Shown: one piece after another, positions 27,008 through 35,721 of the stretch
Layout: each line of letters begins with the position of its first letter
Position numbering within the stretch: the stretch's first letter is position 1
Source of the DNA: Marinobacter salinus
Lineage (GTDB): Bacteria; Pseudomonadota; Gammaproteobacteria; Pseudomonadales; Oleiphilaceae
Assembly: GCF_001854125.1 (NCBI RefSeq)
Contig: NZ_CP017715.1
Coordinates: 62,001-126,000 of the forward strand
Length of the DNA stretch: 64,000 nt
Direction of reading: 5' to 3'
Program-made: the position numbers and the translations under genes
The notes under the pieces: model-generated
Told to the model about the DNA's origin: nothing
What the model saw: only the letters and a program-made list of their open reading frames with translations
Database searches by the model: none

Positions 27008-27783
27008 GAGGGTTCCCCTTTCGTGCCGTTGGTGCGCTCCCACAGAAAACTGAGGATGTGCTGTCCGGAGAGTGACTTCCGGTTTTTCTCGGCGTAACCG
27101 TCAATGTTCATGAGGCAGCCGCAATCGGTGGTGACAAAGTCTTTCGCGCCGGTATCGACAATGGCATCCACTTTTTCACTCACCATGGCGCCCGAGATTT
27201 CCGGGTGGCGAATGGCGAAGGTACCACCGAATCCGCAGCACTCCTCGGCCCGAACCTGCTCAACCAGGTTAACGTTTTTGAGTTGCCCCAACAGTTTGGG
27301 GCCAACCTCGGCCACACCCATTTCACGGCGTGCCGAACAGGAGGTGTGCATGGCAACAGTGGTGGGTTCACCCAGGTCATCGAGCTTGATGTGGCAAACG
27401 TGCAACAGGAAATCCGTCAGCTCCCAGACCCGGCCGGCGATTTCAGCGGCTTTCATCTCATCAGAGGTATCCTTGAACAAAGCCGGGTAGTGTTTGCGCA
27501 TCATCCCGCCGCAGGAACCGGAAGGCACCACGATGGGCCAGTCTTCAGGGAACAGGCCCAGCTGGGCTTTCGCCACGGCACGGGCTTCGTCATGGTAGCC
27601 GGAGGTATAGGCCGGTTGCCCGCAGCAGGTCTGGTTCTGGGGAAAAATAACCTCAATGCCCTCCCGCTCCAGTAACTGGATGCCGGCCATGCCGGCGTCC
27701 GGGTAGAACATGTCCACCAGACAGGTGCCATAGAAATAGACTTTGGAGGGTTTTGCCGGATAAACCTTGATGGAATCAACCAT
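27004..27783 (-). CDS. lutA: L-lactate utilisation protein LutA (cysteine-rich CCG domain)
   Basis: Probable catalytic/haem-like Fe-S subunit of LutABC; 259 residues from ATG 27783. Two CCG motifs are visible, TCCGQPAYTSGY near residue 55 and ECCGFGGTFA near 185, the hallmark of heterodisulfide-reductase-like domains. A TTG 39 bases upstream is open in frame but would lie on the predicted -10 box (TATTAT, 27822-27827), so the ATG is preferred. First gene of lutABC-eamA. Confidence 0.92.
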   Translation of the reverse strand: MVDSIKVYPAKPSKVYFYGTCLVDMFYPDAGMAGIQLLEREGIEVIFPQNQTCCGQPAYTSGYHDEARAVAKAQLGLFPEDWPIVVPSGSCGGMMRKHYPALFKDTSDEMKAAEIAGRVWELTDFLLHVCHIKLDDLGEPTTVAMHTSCSARREMGVAEVGPKLLGQLKNVNLVEQVRAEECCGFGGTFAIRHPEISGAMVSEKVDAIVDTGAKDFVTTDCGCLMNIDGYAEKNRKSLSGQHILSFLWERTNGTKGEPS

Positions 27784-27821
27784 AATGCGCCGCTCGAGCC
27801 AATCGGTGTTTTTGTCCACCA

Positions 27822-27827
27822 ATAATA
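27822..27827 (-). promoter_or_regulatory. Possible -10 box of the lut operon
   Basis: TATTAT on the minus strand, 39 bases before the lutA ATG. No convincing -35 box at the right distance was seen, so an activator may be needed. Confidence 0.3.
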
Positions 27828-27880
27828 GGGTGCAAAGAGGGCCGTTTCCAGACGACTTTCAGGGTAGGTCCCGAAGGGGC

Positions 27881-27905
27881 GGGCAGCGGAGGGATGCCGC
27901 TGCCC
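27881..27905 (-). terminator. Hairpin after comEA
   Basis: Perfect nine-base stem GGGCAGCGG/CCGCTGCCC with a seven-base loop, eight bases past the comEA stop. No T run follows. It separates comEA from the lut operon. Confidence 0.5.
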
Positions 27906-27912
27906 TGGAGGC

Positions 27913-28182
27913 TTACTTGATAGTCAGGCGCTCGGCATTTTTTTCAACGGTGCGCTCGCCGATTCCTTTCACGTTGGCAAGCTCCTGCGGTGCCTGGAAC
28001 GGGCCGTTGGCTTCACGGTAGGCCACAATCGCCTCCGCCTTGCTCTGGCCAATGCCGTTCAGGTCGGCAAGGGTCGCCACGTCGGCGGTGTTGATGTTCA
28101 CTGCAGTTGGCTCAGCGTGGGCAAAACCTGCGAGCAGGGTGAACAACAGAACGAGGGTGGCGATAACCGGTGTACGTTTCAT
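27913..28182 (-). CDS. comEA: ComEA-type helix-hairpin-helix DNA-binding protein
   Basis: Small exported protein of 89 residues: a signal peptide ending in LLAGFAHA, then VNINTADVATLADLNGIGQSKAEAI and VKGIGERTVEKNA, two helix-hairpin-helix units. Such proteins bind double-stranded DNA in the periplasm during natural transformation and are found widely in gammaproteobacteria. CAGGAG lies 11 bases before the ATG. No other competence gene is in the window. Confidence 0.88.
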   Translation of the reverse strand: MKRTPVIATLVLLFTLLAGFAHAEPTAVNINTADVATLADLNGIGQSKAEAIVAYREANGPFQAPQELANVKGIGERTVEKNAERLTIK

Positions 28183-28331
28183 GGGGGTATAACTCCTGAT
28201 GCTGACAGACGTCGTTATGGTTGTTTGTCGGGACGTAAAGCAGCAAAAACGCCGGTGTGATTAAAACTCTGGGCGTGCTTGTCTGGAGTCGGGACATCGA
28301 GGAGTCGTTGCGAAGACGGGAGTGCACGGAG

Positions 28332-28517
28332 GGGGACCACACTCCTTGTGGCCCCGAATTCCGTGGCTGATCCTTGCCTGTTTCTTCAGGCAGCGCATCA
28401 TCCTGAGCGCTTCATCCTTGCAGCCTTCCTTGAATGCCCTGTTCCTTTGGGCAACTCCGGATCCGTGGAGCTTTCATCCTTGAGCCAACGTTCCTTGCTG
28501 GCTTGTCATCCCTGACA
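28332..28517 (-). ncRNA. CsrB/RsmZ-type regulatory RNA (CsrA sponge), predicted
   Basis: On the minus strand about 190 bases without an open frame contain 12 GGA triplets, nine as AGGA or GGGA. Several sit in hairpin loops: AGCGC-TCAGGATGAT-GCGCT, GCCC-AAAGGAACA-GGGC, CTCC-ACGGATCC-GGAG and GCCA-GCAAGGAACGT-TGGC. The 5' end TGTCAGGGATGACA and the density of GGA loops are the features of CsrB and RsmY/Z RNAs, which titrate the translational repressor CsrA/RsmA. The 3' boundary is unclear: a GGGGCCACA hairpin at 28332-28355 lacks a T run, and the transcript could run on to a weak hairpin with five Ts at about 28246-28278. Confidence 0.72.
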
Positions 28518-28522
28518 CCACC

Positions 28523-28550
28523 ATTCTAGCGAGAATGAGTTTTGTAAAAA
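28523..28550 (-). promoter_or_regulatory. Predicted promoter of the CsrB-like RNA
   Basis: On the minus strand TTTTTA (28545-28550) and TAGAAT (28523-28528) with a 16-base spacer. Initiation would fall near 28516, at the start of TGTCAGGGATG. Confidence 0.5.
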
Positions 28551-28571
28551 CCGGAGAATTGCTCCCTCATC

Positions 28572-28589
28572 TGTGCGATATATCTTACG
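28572..28589. promoter_or_regulatory. GacA/UvrY-like binding box
   Basis: TGTGCG-ATATAT-CTTACG resembles the GacA box TGTAAG-N6-CTTACA, with nine of twelve defined bases matching and the right spacer. It is centred about 64 bases upstream of the predicted start of the CsrB-like RNA. GacS/GacA (BarA/UvrY) control is the rule for this RNA class. Confidence 0.55.
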
Positions 28590-28606
28590 CAGCTGTGAGT
28601 CGGCCA

Positions 28607-30436
28607 TTACCGGTCTTTAGAAGCCTCGACGAAGGCGCGCCAACCACCAAACTCGGTGACGTCCCGGGCATTGTCCAGCGCATAGCCTTCGCAAATGAAG
28701 CCCTTGACCCAGCGACCATCGGCCAGCTCAACATTGCCGATTCCCAGCGGCGGCGGCACCAGGCCAACAAAGGTTCCGAAGGCTGCTGCGGTCATTTCCC
28801 AGACCTCGACAATGATCTCCCGGCCCTCGCCGGCGGCCACGCGTTTCAGTCCGGGCTTGGCCGGCTGGGTGCCCGCCAATGCGTAAAGTCGGTATAAGGG
28901 CGTGGTTGTAGTCTGCTCCAGCAGCGTTGCGTGGCGATCGGTCAACTGAGGGTTCAGCGGCATCCCGGTGAGGTGGGCGCCAACCACGGCAACCTGCACC
29001 GCCGGTGTTGAGGTGTTTGCACCTGGCTCTTCTTCCGGCCCGGGCTTGCCGGTTGCTCCCAGCGTGGTGGGGGAAGCGTTCAGCCATTGGCTGGCAAGGT
29101 GCTGCAGCTCCTTGTCTTTCCACGCGCCAGAGATAAGCGTAACCCCAAACGGCAGCCCGTCGTCCCGAAAGCCTGCCGGCACAGCCAGGGCACTGAGGTC
29201 TGCCAGGTTTACGAAGTTGGTGTAGGTGCCCAACTGGCTGTTCAGCACAACCGGGTCCGCATTAACCGCCTCAATAGTGGGCGCAATGGGCGCGGTGGGC
29301 ACCAGCAAGCCGTCAATGTCGGCCAGCAGCTCGTCAATCCGCCGGACCAGTTCCTCTTTCCGGTACTGGGCCTTGAACGTCTGCGTGGCGTTGAATTTGT
29401 CAGCATTTTCAATAATGCCCCTAACCACGGGGTTCATGGCCTCGGCGTGGCTGGCCATGAAGGATTCGACCGCCGCCATGCGCTCGGCGACCCAGGGGCC
29501 TTCATAGAGCAGGGCTGCCAGCTCCAGCATGGGGCTGAAATCCAGGGGGATAAGCTCCACCTGCAAATGGCGCCATTGGCTGATTGCGGTATTCCAGGCC
29601 GCTTCGGCCTGCTGGTCACCGTACCATTTCGGGTGGTCCGGAATGGCCAGTCGTTTGAGCGGGCCGGCACGGCGAATGGCCGGACCATCCACAGGCAGGC
29701 TTTCAGGCAGCTTGCGGGAGAAGGCATCGCTGTCGTCGAATCCGGACAGAACTTCACTCACCGCGCCGGCATCATTCACCGTTAGCGCGAACACAGAAAC
29801 ACAGTCCAGAGAACGGCACGCGGGCACCACACCCTTGATGCTGAACAAGCCCTTGGTGGGCTTCAGTCCAACCAGATTGTTGAGCCCCGCGGGCACACGA
29901 CCGGAACCCGCCGTGTCTGTGCCCAGGGAAAACGGCACGAGGCCTCGGGCAACCACCGAAGCGGAGCCGGAGCTGGACCCGCCGCTGATGATCTCCGGTT
30001 TAAAGCTGTTTGAGACCGCGCCATGGGGCGACCGGGTGCCGACAAGGCCGGTGGCGAACTGGTCGAGGTTGGTTTTACCGATCACGATGGCCCCGGCGGC
30101 TTTCAGTCTGGCAACCGTGGTGGCATCCCCGGAGGGCTGATAGGCGTATTCCGGGCACGCTGCTGTGGTGTGGAATCCCGTGGCATCAATGTTGTCTTTT
30201 ACCGCGAACGGAATGCCATACAGTGGAAGGCGGGTCCTGTCCCCATCCACCGAGCCCAGGGTGAGTTCCAGCGCCCGGAGTGCATCGGAAAGACCGTCGG
30301 CGCTCATAACAGAGATCCAGGCGTTATCGGCAGGATCGAGGCCTTCCAGTAACGCCCCGATCAGGGCCTTTGGCTCAGCGCCCCCGGAATAGGCGTCCTT
30401 CCAGTCTTTGATCGTCCAGCCAGCTGTTGAAGCCAT
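28607..30436 (-). CDS. atzF: Allophanate hydrolase
   Basis: Amidase-signature enzyme of 609 residues that hydrolyses allophanate to ammonia and carbon dioxide. The N-terminal amidase domain has ISGGSSSGSASVVA and GTDTAGSGRVPAGLNN of the Ser-cisSer-Lys triad; the C-terminal part of about 150 residues, with GYALDNARDVTEFGGWRAF near the end, is the allophanate hydrolase-specific domain. ATG 30436 has GAGGAA upstream; an in-frame GTG at 30499 falls inside the sigma54-type promoter and is rejected. It is divergent from urtA. No urea carboxylase gene is present in the window, so the allophanate source lies elsewhere. Confidence 0.92.
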   Translation of the reverse strand: MASTAGWTIKDWKDAYSGGAEPKALIGALLEGLDPADNAWISVMSADGLSDALRALELTLGSVDGDRTRLPLYGIPFAVKDNIDATGFHTTAACPEYAYQPSGDATTVARLKAAGAIVIGKTNLDQFATGLVGTRSPHGAVSNSFKPEIISGGSSSGSASVVARGLVPFSLGTDTAGSGRVPAGLNNLVGLKPTKGLFSIKGVVPACRSLDCVSVFALTVNDAGAVSEVLSGFDDSDAFSRKLPESLPVDGPAIRRAGPLKRLAIPDHPKWYGDQQAEAAWNTAISQWRHLQVELIPLDFSPMLELAALLYEGPWVAERMAAVESFMASHAEAMNPVVRGIIENADKFNATQTFKAQYRKEELVRRIDELLADIDGLLVPTAPIAPTIEAVNADPVVLNSQLGTYTNFVNLADLSALAVPAGFRDDGLPFGVTLISGAWKDKELQHLASQWLNASPTTLGATGKPGPEEEPGANTSTPAVQVAVVGAHLTGMPLNPQLTDRHATLLEQTTTTPLYRLYALAGTQPAKPGLKRVAAGEGREIIVEVWEMTAAAFGTFVGLVPPPLGIGNVELADGRWVKGFICEGYALDNARDVTEFGGWRAFVEASKDR

Positions 30437-30479
30437 GGGGTTCCTCGTTTGGTTTGGGTGCTTGTATACAGCTTGTTTG

Positions 30480-30494
30480 GCAAGGCGCGTGCCA
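30480..30494 (-). promoter_or_regulatory. Sigma54-type promoter of the allophanate hydrolase gene
   Basis: On the minus strand TGGCAC-GCGCC-TTGC is an exact match to the core of the RpoN consensus TGGCAC-N5-TTGC. Transcription would begin near 30469, about 33 bases before the ATG. It points to control by nitrogen limitation (NtrC or a relative). Confidence 0.75.
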
Positions 30495-30600
30495 CCCACG
30501 GTAAAGCGCTACATGTATATATTTTTCAGTTATTTAGCATCTGGCAGGTTGCCCGGGGAGAGAATGTGCGACGCACCAGGATGGGGCGCGCCTGTTCGCC

Positions 30601-30618
30601 CGCACCTGTTTTGGTGCG
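30601..30618. promoter_or_regulatory. Dyad CGCACC-N6-GGTGCG in the atzF/urtA gap
   Basis: Perfect six-base inverted repeat about 130 bases upstream of the predicted atzF start. Half-sites resemble NtrC sites (GCACC/GGTGC) but the centre is one base longer than the usual GCAC-N7-GTGC, so NtrC binding is only possible. A second dyad GTGCG-A-CGCAC is at 30566-30576. Confidence 0.4.
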
Positions 30619-30773
30619 CTATGGGTTGGCAGGGCAGCGGGTGGCTCTGCCTTGTATCGTGATCAAAGTGTTGAAAACAAGAGGGATTTCATAAGTCTGG
30701 AACAGCTAATGCAGAGTGGGATGCGTTACATGACGAATGGCACAACCCCACTAAGAACGAAAAGGATGACGAA

Positions 30774-32081
30774 ATGAGCCTTAAAAAACACGTGAAACTG
30801 GGCCTCTCTGCACTGGCGCTCTCTATTTCTTTCAACTCCGTTGCCGCCGAAGACCCCATCAAGGTCGGCATCCTGCACTCACTCTCCGGCACCATGGCCA
30901 TCAGTGAAACGGTTCTGAAAGACACCGTTGAAATGCTGATTGAGCAACAGAACGCCAAGGGCGGTGTCCTCGGTCGCCAGCTTGAAGCCGTGGTGGTAGA
31001 CCCGGCCTCCAACTGGCCGCTGTTTGCTGAAAAAGCCCGTGAACTGCTGGCACAGGAAAAGGTCGACGTGATCTTCGGTAACTGGACCTCGGTTTCCCGT
31101 AAATCCGTCCTGCCGGTGGTGGAAGAGCTGAACGGCCTTCTGTTTTACCCGGTACAGTACGAGGGTGAGGAATCCTCCGAGAACGTCTTCTACACCGGCG
31201 CTGCGCCCAACCAGCAGGCCATTCCTGCAGTGAACTATCTGATGAACAACATCGGTGTGGAGCGCTGGGTGCTGGCGGGTACGGATTACGTATACCCCCG
31301 CACCACCAACAAGATCCTTGAGACCTACCTGATGGACATGGGTGTGGCCAAGGAAGACATCATGATCAACTACACGCCTTTCGGGCATTCCGACTGGCAG
31401 AACATCGTGTCTGACATCAAGCGCTTCGGTTCCGCCGGCAAGAAGACCGCTGTGGTCTCTACCATTAACGGCGACGCCAACGTGCCTTTCTACCGTGAAT
31501 TGGGTAACCAGGGCATCGCTGCCTCCGACATCCCGGTAGTGGCTTTCTCCGTGGGTGAGCAGGAACTCTCCGGTATCGATACCGGCCCGCTGGTTGGCCA
31601 TCTGGCCGCCTGGAACTACTTCATGAGCGTGGATAACGACGCCAACTACGACTTCATCGACGCCTGGGTGGAGTACACCGGGCAGGAAGACGCCGTTACC
31701 AATGACCCGATGGAAGCGCACTACATCGGCTTCAATATGTACGTTGAAGCGGTCAAGAAAGCCGGCACCACCGACGTAGACGCGGTGAAAGACGCCATCA
31801 TTGGCGTAACCGTACCCAACCTCACCGGTGGCTATGCCGCCATGATGCCTAACCACCACATCACCAAGCCTGTGCTGATTGGCGAAATCCAGGACAACGG
31901 CCAGTTCTCTGTCGTATGGGAAACCTCTGGTCTGGTTGCCGGCGATGCCTGGTCTGACTTCCTGCCGGGTTCACGGGACATTATTGCCGACTGGCGCAAG
32001 CCCATGTTCTGCGGAACCTTCAACACCGTAACCGGCAAGTGTGGCGCTTCTGCCGGCGAAATGGCGGCCGAAGCCGAGTAA
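30774..32081 (+). CDS. urtA: Urea ABC transporter, substrate-binding protein
   Basis: Periplasmic urea-binding protein of 435 residues. A signal peptide ends near SFNSVAA, then EDPIKVGILHSLSGTMAISE opens a branched-chain amino-acid-type binding fold. The regions NWTSVSRKSVLPVVEE, YPVQYEGEE and NPVYAGAPNQQ-like TGAAPNQQAIPAV are typical of UrtA. AAGGA lies seven bases before the ATG. First gene of urtABCDE, which feeds urea to the urease genes downstream. A long leader (337 bases from atzF) may hold nitrogen-control sites. Confidence 0.95.
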   Translation: MSLKKHVKLGLSALALSISFNSVAAEDPIKVGILHSLSGTMAISETVLKDTVEMLIEQQNAKGGVLGRQLEAVVVDPASNWPLFAEKARELLAQEKVDVIFGNWTSVSRKSVLPVVEELNGLLFYPVQYEGEESSENVFYTGAAPNQQAIPAVNYLMNNIGVERWVLAGTDYVYPRTTNKILETYLMDMGVAKEDIMINYTPFGHSDWQNIVSDIKRFGSAGKKTAVVSTINGDANVPFYRELGNQGIAASDIPVVAFSVGEQELSGIDTGPLVGHLAAWNYFMSVDNDANYDFIDAWVEYTGQEDAVTNDPMEAHYIGFNMYVEAVKKAGTTDVDAVKDAIIGVTVPNLTGGYAAMMPNHHITKPVLIGEIQDNGQFSVVWETSGLVAGDAWSDFLPGSRDIIADWRKPMFCGTFNTVTGKCGASAGEMAAEAE

Positions 32082-32173
32082 GCCAGAGAAGGCATAGCAT
32101 CAGGGACAGCCGGGGTGGCCATGCTGCCCCGGCTGTCACCCCGCAACTCGCTTTCAACAGACAGGAAACACTC

Positions 32174-33772
32174 ATGAGCATCATTCGATCGCTCACATTG
32201 CTGTTTATTGCCCTGATTTCCCTGCTGTCGCTTCCCGCAACAGCGCAGGAAAACGATCCTGGCAGAGCATTGCTGATCAACCTTGCCGAAGCGCCAGCCA
32301 GCAAAGTGGAAGAAGCGGTTAACGCCATTGTCAGCAGCGGTGATAAAAGAGCCAGGGGCTGGCTCGAAGCATACGGAAACAACCGCCTTAGCCGGATTAA
32401 AGACACCGGGCAGGTGGTCCTGGTATTGAACAACCGGGGCAGGGACTGGGAAATCGCAGATCCGCTGACCGGAGAGAACATGGGCGAAATGTCCCGCCGT
32501 GAGCTGGACAGAGTCGCCATCAACAACCGAATTCGTGGCCAGCTTGAGGGCATCCTCGCCATGCTGGATCTGAACGCCGCCGACCCCGATGTGCGTGAAG
32601 CTTCCGCACAGGACATGATGGGCAAAGTGGACGCCTCACTGGTTGAACCCCTGGAAGCACAGCTGGAACGTGAAGAAAACGCCAGTGTGCGCAACCGCAT
32701 TGAAGAAGCCCTGGCCATTTACCGGGTGAGCGAGGGCAATCCTGAGGCCATCGATGTGCTGGCAGGCAGCCTGCATCCCCGAGCCCGTGCCGCCCTGAAC
32801 GACGCCGTCCGGGGCGATGACCCGGCACTGGCCGACAGAGCCACCAAAGCACTGGAAAGCATCGAACAGAAGCTCAAACTGAACCGCGCCGCCGAGACCC
32901 TGTATTTCGGCCTTTCCCTCGGTTCGGTCCTGGTACTGGCCGCCATCGGCCTGGCCATCACCTTCGGGGTGATGGGCGTCATCAACATGGCCCACGGCGA
33001 ACTGATCATGCTGGGTGCCTACACCACCTGGGGCATGCAGCAACTCCTGCCCGGCCAGCCCGGCCTGGCATTGATTCTGTCGATTCCGGCCGGTTTCATG
33101 GTGGCCGCCACCGCCGGCATCATCATCGAACGCAGCGTGATCCAGCACCTGAAGGGCCGCCCCCTGGAAACCCTGCTGGCCACCTTCGGCATCAGCCTGA
33201 TCCTGCAACAGCTGGTGCGTACCGTGATCTCGCCGCAGAACCGCACCGTGGTAACCCCGGACTGGATGAGTGGTTCCCTGGTGATCAACGACGCGCTTTC
33301 GTTGACCCTCAACCGCCTGTATGTGCTCGCCTTCGCGCTGATTGTCTTCGCCGCGCTGATGCTGATCATGCGCAAGACCCGTCTGGGCCTGGAAGTGCGC
33401 GCCGTTACCCAGAACCGGGCCATGGCCCGCTCCATGGGCATCCGCGCCACCCGGGTAGACATCATGACCTTTGCCCTCGGTTCCGGCGTTGCCGGCCTGG
33501 CCGGTGTGGCGCTCTCCCAGCTCACCAACGTGGGCCCCAACCTGGGCCAGAACTACATCATTGATTCGTTCATGGTGGTGGTGTTCGGCGGCGTGGGTAA
33601 CCTCTGGGGCACGCTCATTGCCGGGCTTTCCCTGGGCACCATCAACCAGCTGCTTGAACCCTGGGCCGGTGCCGTCCTCGCCAAGATCATTGTGCTGGTG
33701 TTCATTATCCTGTTTATCCAGAAACGGCCGAAGGGGCTCTTCCCCCAGAAAGGCCGGGCTGCGGAGGGTTAA
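32174..33772 (+). CDS. urtB: Urea ABC transporter, permease UrtB
   Basis: Inner-membrane permease of 532 residues from ATG 32174 (AGGAAA upstream; an in-frame start at 32039 inside urtA is rejected). A signal-like N-terminus ending LPATAQ and a periplasmic domain of about 220 residues precede a LivH-type permease of about eight segments starting LYFGLSLGSVLVLAAIG. The extra N-terminal domain is the known mark of UrtB. The FGVMGVINMAHGELIMLGAY motif is present. It precedes urtC by three bases. Confidence 0.94.
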   Translation: MSIIRSLTLLFIALISLLSLPATAQENDPGRALLINLAEAPASKVEEAVNAIVSSGDKRARGWLEAYGNNRLSRIKDTGQVVLVLNNRGRDWEIADPLTGENMGEMSRRELDRVAINNRIRGQLEGILAMLDLNAADPDVREASAQDMMGKVDASLVEPLEAQLEREENASVRNRIEEALAIYRVSEGNPEAIDVLAGSLHPRARAALNDAVRGDDPALADRATKALESIEQKLKLNRAAETLYFGLSLGSVLVLAAIGLAITFGVMGVINMAHGELIMLGAYTTWGMQQLLPGQPGLALILSIPAGFMVAATAGIIIERSVIQHLKGRPLETLLATFGISLILQQLVRTVISPQNRTVVTPDWMSGSLVINDALSLTLNRLYVLAFALIVFAALMLIMRKTRLGLEVRAVTQNRAMARSMGIRATRVDIMTFALGSGVAGLAGVALSQLTNVGPNLGQNYIIDSFMVVVFGGVGNLWGTLIAGLSLGTINQLLEPWAGAVLAKIIVLVFIILFIQKRPKGLFPQKGRAAEG

Positions 33773-33775
33773 GGT

Positions 33776-34900
33776 ATGTGGTTGACTCGACCCCTGCGTG
33801 AGCGATCCACGCAGCTTTTTCTTGGCGTACTCTTCGCGGCTCTGGTGGTGGTGACGTTTCTCCACCTGTTTACGCCTCAGGACAGCGCCCTGCATGTCAG
33901 CGCCTATACTGTCACCCTGCTGGGCAAATACCTGTGCTACGCCCTGCTGGCGGTGGCGGTGGACCTGGTGTGGGGTTACCTCGGTATCCTCAGTCTGGGC
34001 CACGGCGCCTTCTTTGCCCTCGGCGGTTACGCCATGGGCATGTACCTGATGCGCCAGATTGGCGATCGCGGCGTGTATGGCGACCCGATCCTGCCGGATT
34101 TCATGGTGTTCCTGAACTGGCAGGAGCTGCCCTGGTTCTGGCACGGCTTCGACATGGCCTGGTTTGCCTTCATCATGGTGCTGCTGGCCCCCGGCCTGCT
34201 GGCGCTGGTGTTCGGCTTCCTGGCCTTCCGCTCACGGGTGACAGGGGTGTACCTCTCCATCATCACCCAGGCGCTCACCTTTGCCCTGATGCTGGCCTTT
34301 TTCCGCAACGAAATGGGCTTTGGCGGTAACAACGGTCTCACCGACTTCAAGGACATCCTCGGCTTCAACCTGCGCACGGACGCCACCCGACTCGGGCTGT
34401 TCATTGCCACCGGTATTGCGCTGGCCATTGGCTACGTGATCTGCCGTGGCATTGTCACCAGCAAGCTGGGCCGGGTAAGCGTGGCCTGCCGGGATGCCGA
34501 AGCCCGAACCCGCTTCCTCGGCTACCGGGTCGAACGGGTGCAACTGTTCGTGTTTGTGGTCTCCGCCATGCTCGCTGGCGTGGCCGGGGCGCTGTATGTA
34601 CCGCAAGTCGGCATCATCAACCCCAGCGAATTCTCGCCACTGTTCTCTATTGAAGTGGTGGTGTGGGTAGCTTTGGGAGGCCGGGCTACACTCTATGGAG
34701 CGGTGATTGGCGCCATTCTGGTGAACTACGCGAAAACCGTGTTTACCGGCATCATGCCGGACGCCTGGTTGTTTGCCCTCGGCGGCCTGTTTGTTCTGGT
34801 GACCGTGTTCCTGCCCAAGGGCATAGCCGGTTTGCTGTTCAGGCGCAGGAAAACCGATGACACGGGCAATACCCCCGATGCGCAGGAGGCCACGGCATGA
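33776..34900 (+). CDS. urtC: Urea ABC transporter, permease UrtC
   Basis: LivM-type inner-membrane permease of 374 residues with about ten hydrophobic segments. LGYLSLGHGAFFALGGYAMGMYL-type motif (here LGILSLGHGAFFALGGYAMG) and the FRSRVTGVYLSIITQALT stretch are characteristic. It pairs with UrtB. Its stop overlaps the urtD start (ATGA). Ends in a polar tail of about 20 residues. Confidence 0.94.
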   Translation: MWLTRPLRERSTQLFLGVLFAALVVVTFLHLFTPQDSALHVSAYTVTLLGKYLCYALLAVAVDLVWGYLGILSLGHGAFFALGGYAMGMYLMRQIGDRGVYGDPILPDFMVFLNWQELPWFWHGFDMAWFAFIMVLLAPGLLALVFGFLAFRSRVTGVYLSIITQALTFALMLAFFRNEMGFGGNNGLTDFKDILGFNLRTDATRLGLFIATGIALAIGYVICRGIVTSKLGRVSVACRDAEARTRFLGYRVERVQLFVFVVSAMLAGVAGALYVPQVGIINPSEFSPLFSIEVVVWVALGGRATLYGAVIGAILVNYAKTVFTGIMPDAWLFALGGLFVLVTVFLPKGIAGLLFRRRKTDDTGNTPDAQEATA

Positions 34901-35721
34901 GTTTTTTGCAGGAACTGACCGACCGTGAGCATGTGTTCGAGTTTCTGACTCAGGTGAAGTCGCCGGTGGACGTGCGCCACGGCCCCATCCTGTACCTGGA
35001 AGACGTGAACGTTAGCTTTGACGGCTTTAAAGCCATCAACAACCTCAACCTCACCATCGACGACGGCGAGCTGCGCTGCATCATCGGCCCCAACGGCGCG
35101 GGCAAGACCACCATGATGGACATCATCACCGGAAAAACCCGGCCAGACACCGGCTCGGTATGGTTCGGCAGCCGCCACAATCTGCTCACCATGAACGAGC
35201 CCGACATTGCCTCCCTCGGCATCGGCCGCAAGTTCCAGAAACCCACGGTCTTCGAAGCCCTCACCGTGTTCGAAAACCTGGAGCTGGCCATGGCGACAGA
35301 CAAGCGGGTATTGCCCACGCTCACCGCCATCATGAAACCGGAATACCGGGACCGCATCGACGAGGTGCTGGAAATGATCGGCCTTGAGGCACTGCGGGAC
35401 CGCCTGGCCGGCATCCTCTCCCACGGCCAGAAACAGTGGCTGGAAATCGGCATGCTGCTGATGCAGAAGCCCCGCCTGCTCTTGGTAGACGAGCCCGTGG
35501 CCGGCATGACCGAACAGGAAATGGAGCGCACCGCCGAACTGCTCACCAGCCTCGCGGGCAAACAGTCCGTGGTGGTGGTGGAACACGACATGGGCTTTGT
35601 CCGCTCCATAGCCCGCAAGGTCACCGTACTGCACCAGGGCAGCGTGCTGGCCGAAGGCTCCATGGATCAGGTCTCCAACGACCCGGAAGTGATCAAGGTC
35701 TATCTCGGGGAGGAGGCGTAA
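34897..35721 (+). CDS. urtD: Urea ABC transporter, ATP-binding protein UrtD
   Basis: LivG-type ATPase of 274 residues. Walker A GPNGAGKTT at 64-72, the LSHGQKQWLEIGM signature and Walker B LLLVDEPVAGMT are intact, as is the switch histidine in VVVEHDM. An N-terminal extension of about 30 residues precedes the core. Overlaps urtC (ATGA) and urtE (TAATG). Confidence 0.95.
   Translation: MSFLQELTDREHVFEFLTQVKSPVDVRHGPILYLEDVNVSFDGFKAINNLNLTIDDGELRCIIGPNGAGKTTMMDIITGKTRPDTGSVWFGSRHNLLTMNEPDIASLGIGRKFQKPTVFEALTVFENLELAMATDKRVLPTLTAIMKPEYRDRIDEVLEMIGLEALRDRLAGILSHGQKQWLEIGMLLMQKPRLLLVDEPVAGMTEQEMERTAELLTSLAGKQSVVVVEHDMGFVRSIARKVTVLHQGSVLAEGSMDQVSNDPEVIKVYLGEEA

Noticed and set aside
30463..30470. 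Palindrome TGTATACA near the predicted atzF start as a GntR operator
   Set aside because: Only eight bases, does not fit TNGTNNNACNA, and falls on the expected transcription start; chance is likely.
30601..30618. Dyad CGCACC-N6-GGTGCG as an NtrC site
   Set aside because: The spacing is one base longer than in known NtrC sites; kept only as an unassigned dyad.
30745..30760. TGGCAC before urtA as a sigma54 promoter
   Set aside because: The -24 element fits but the -12 element reads CACT rather than TTGC.
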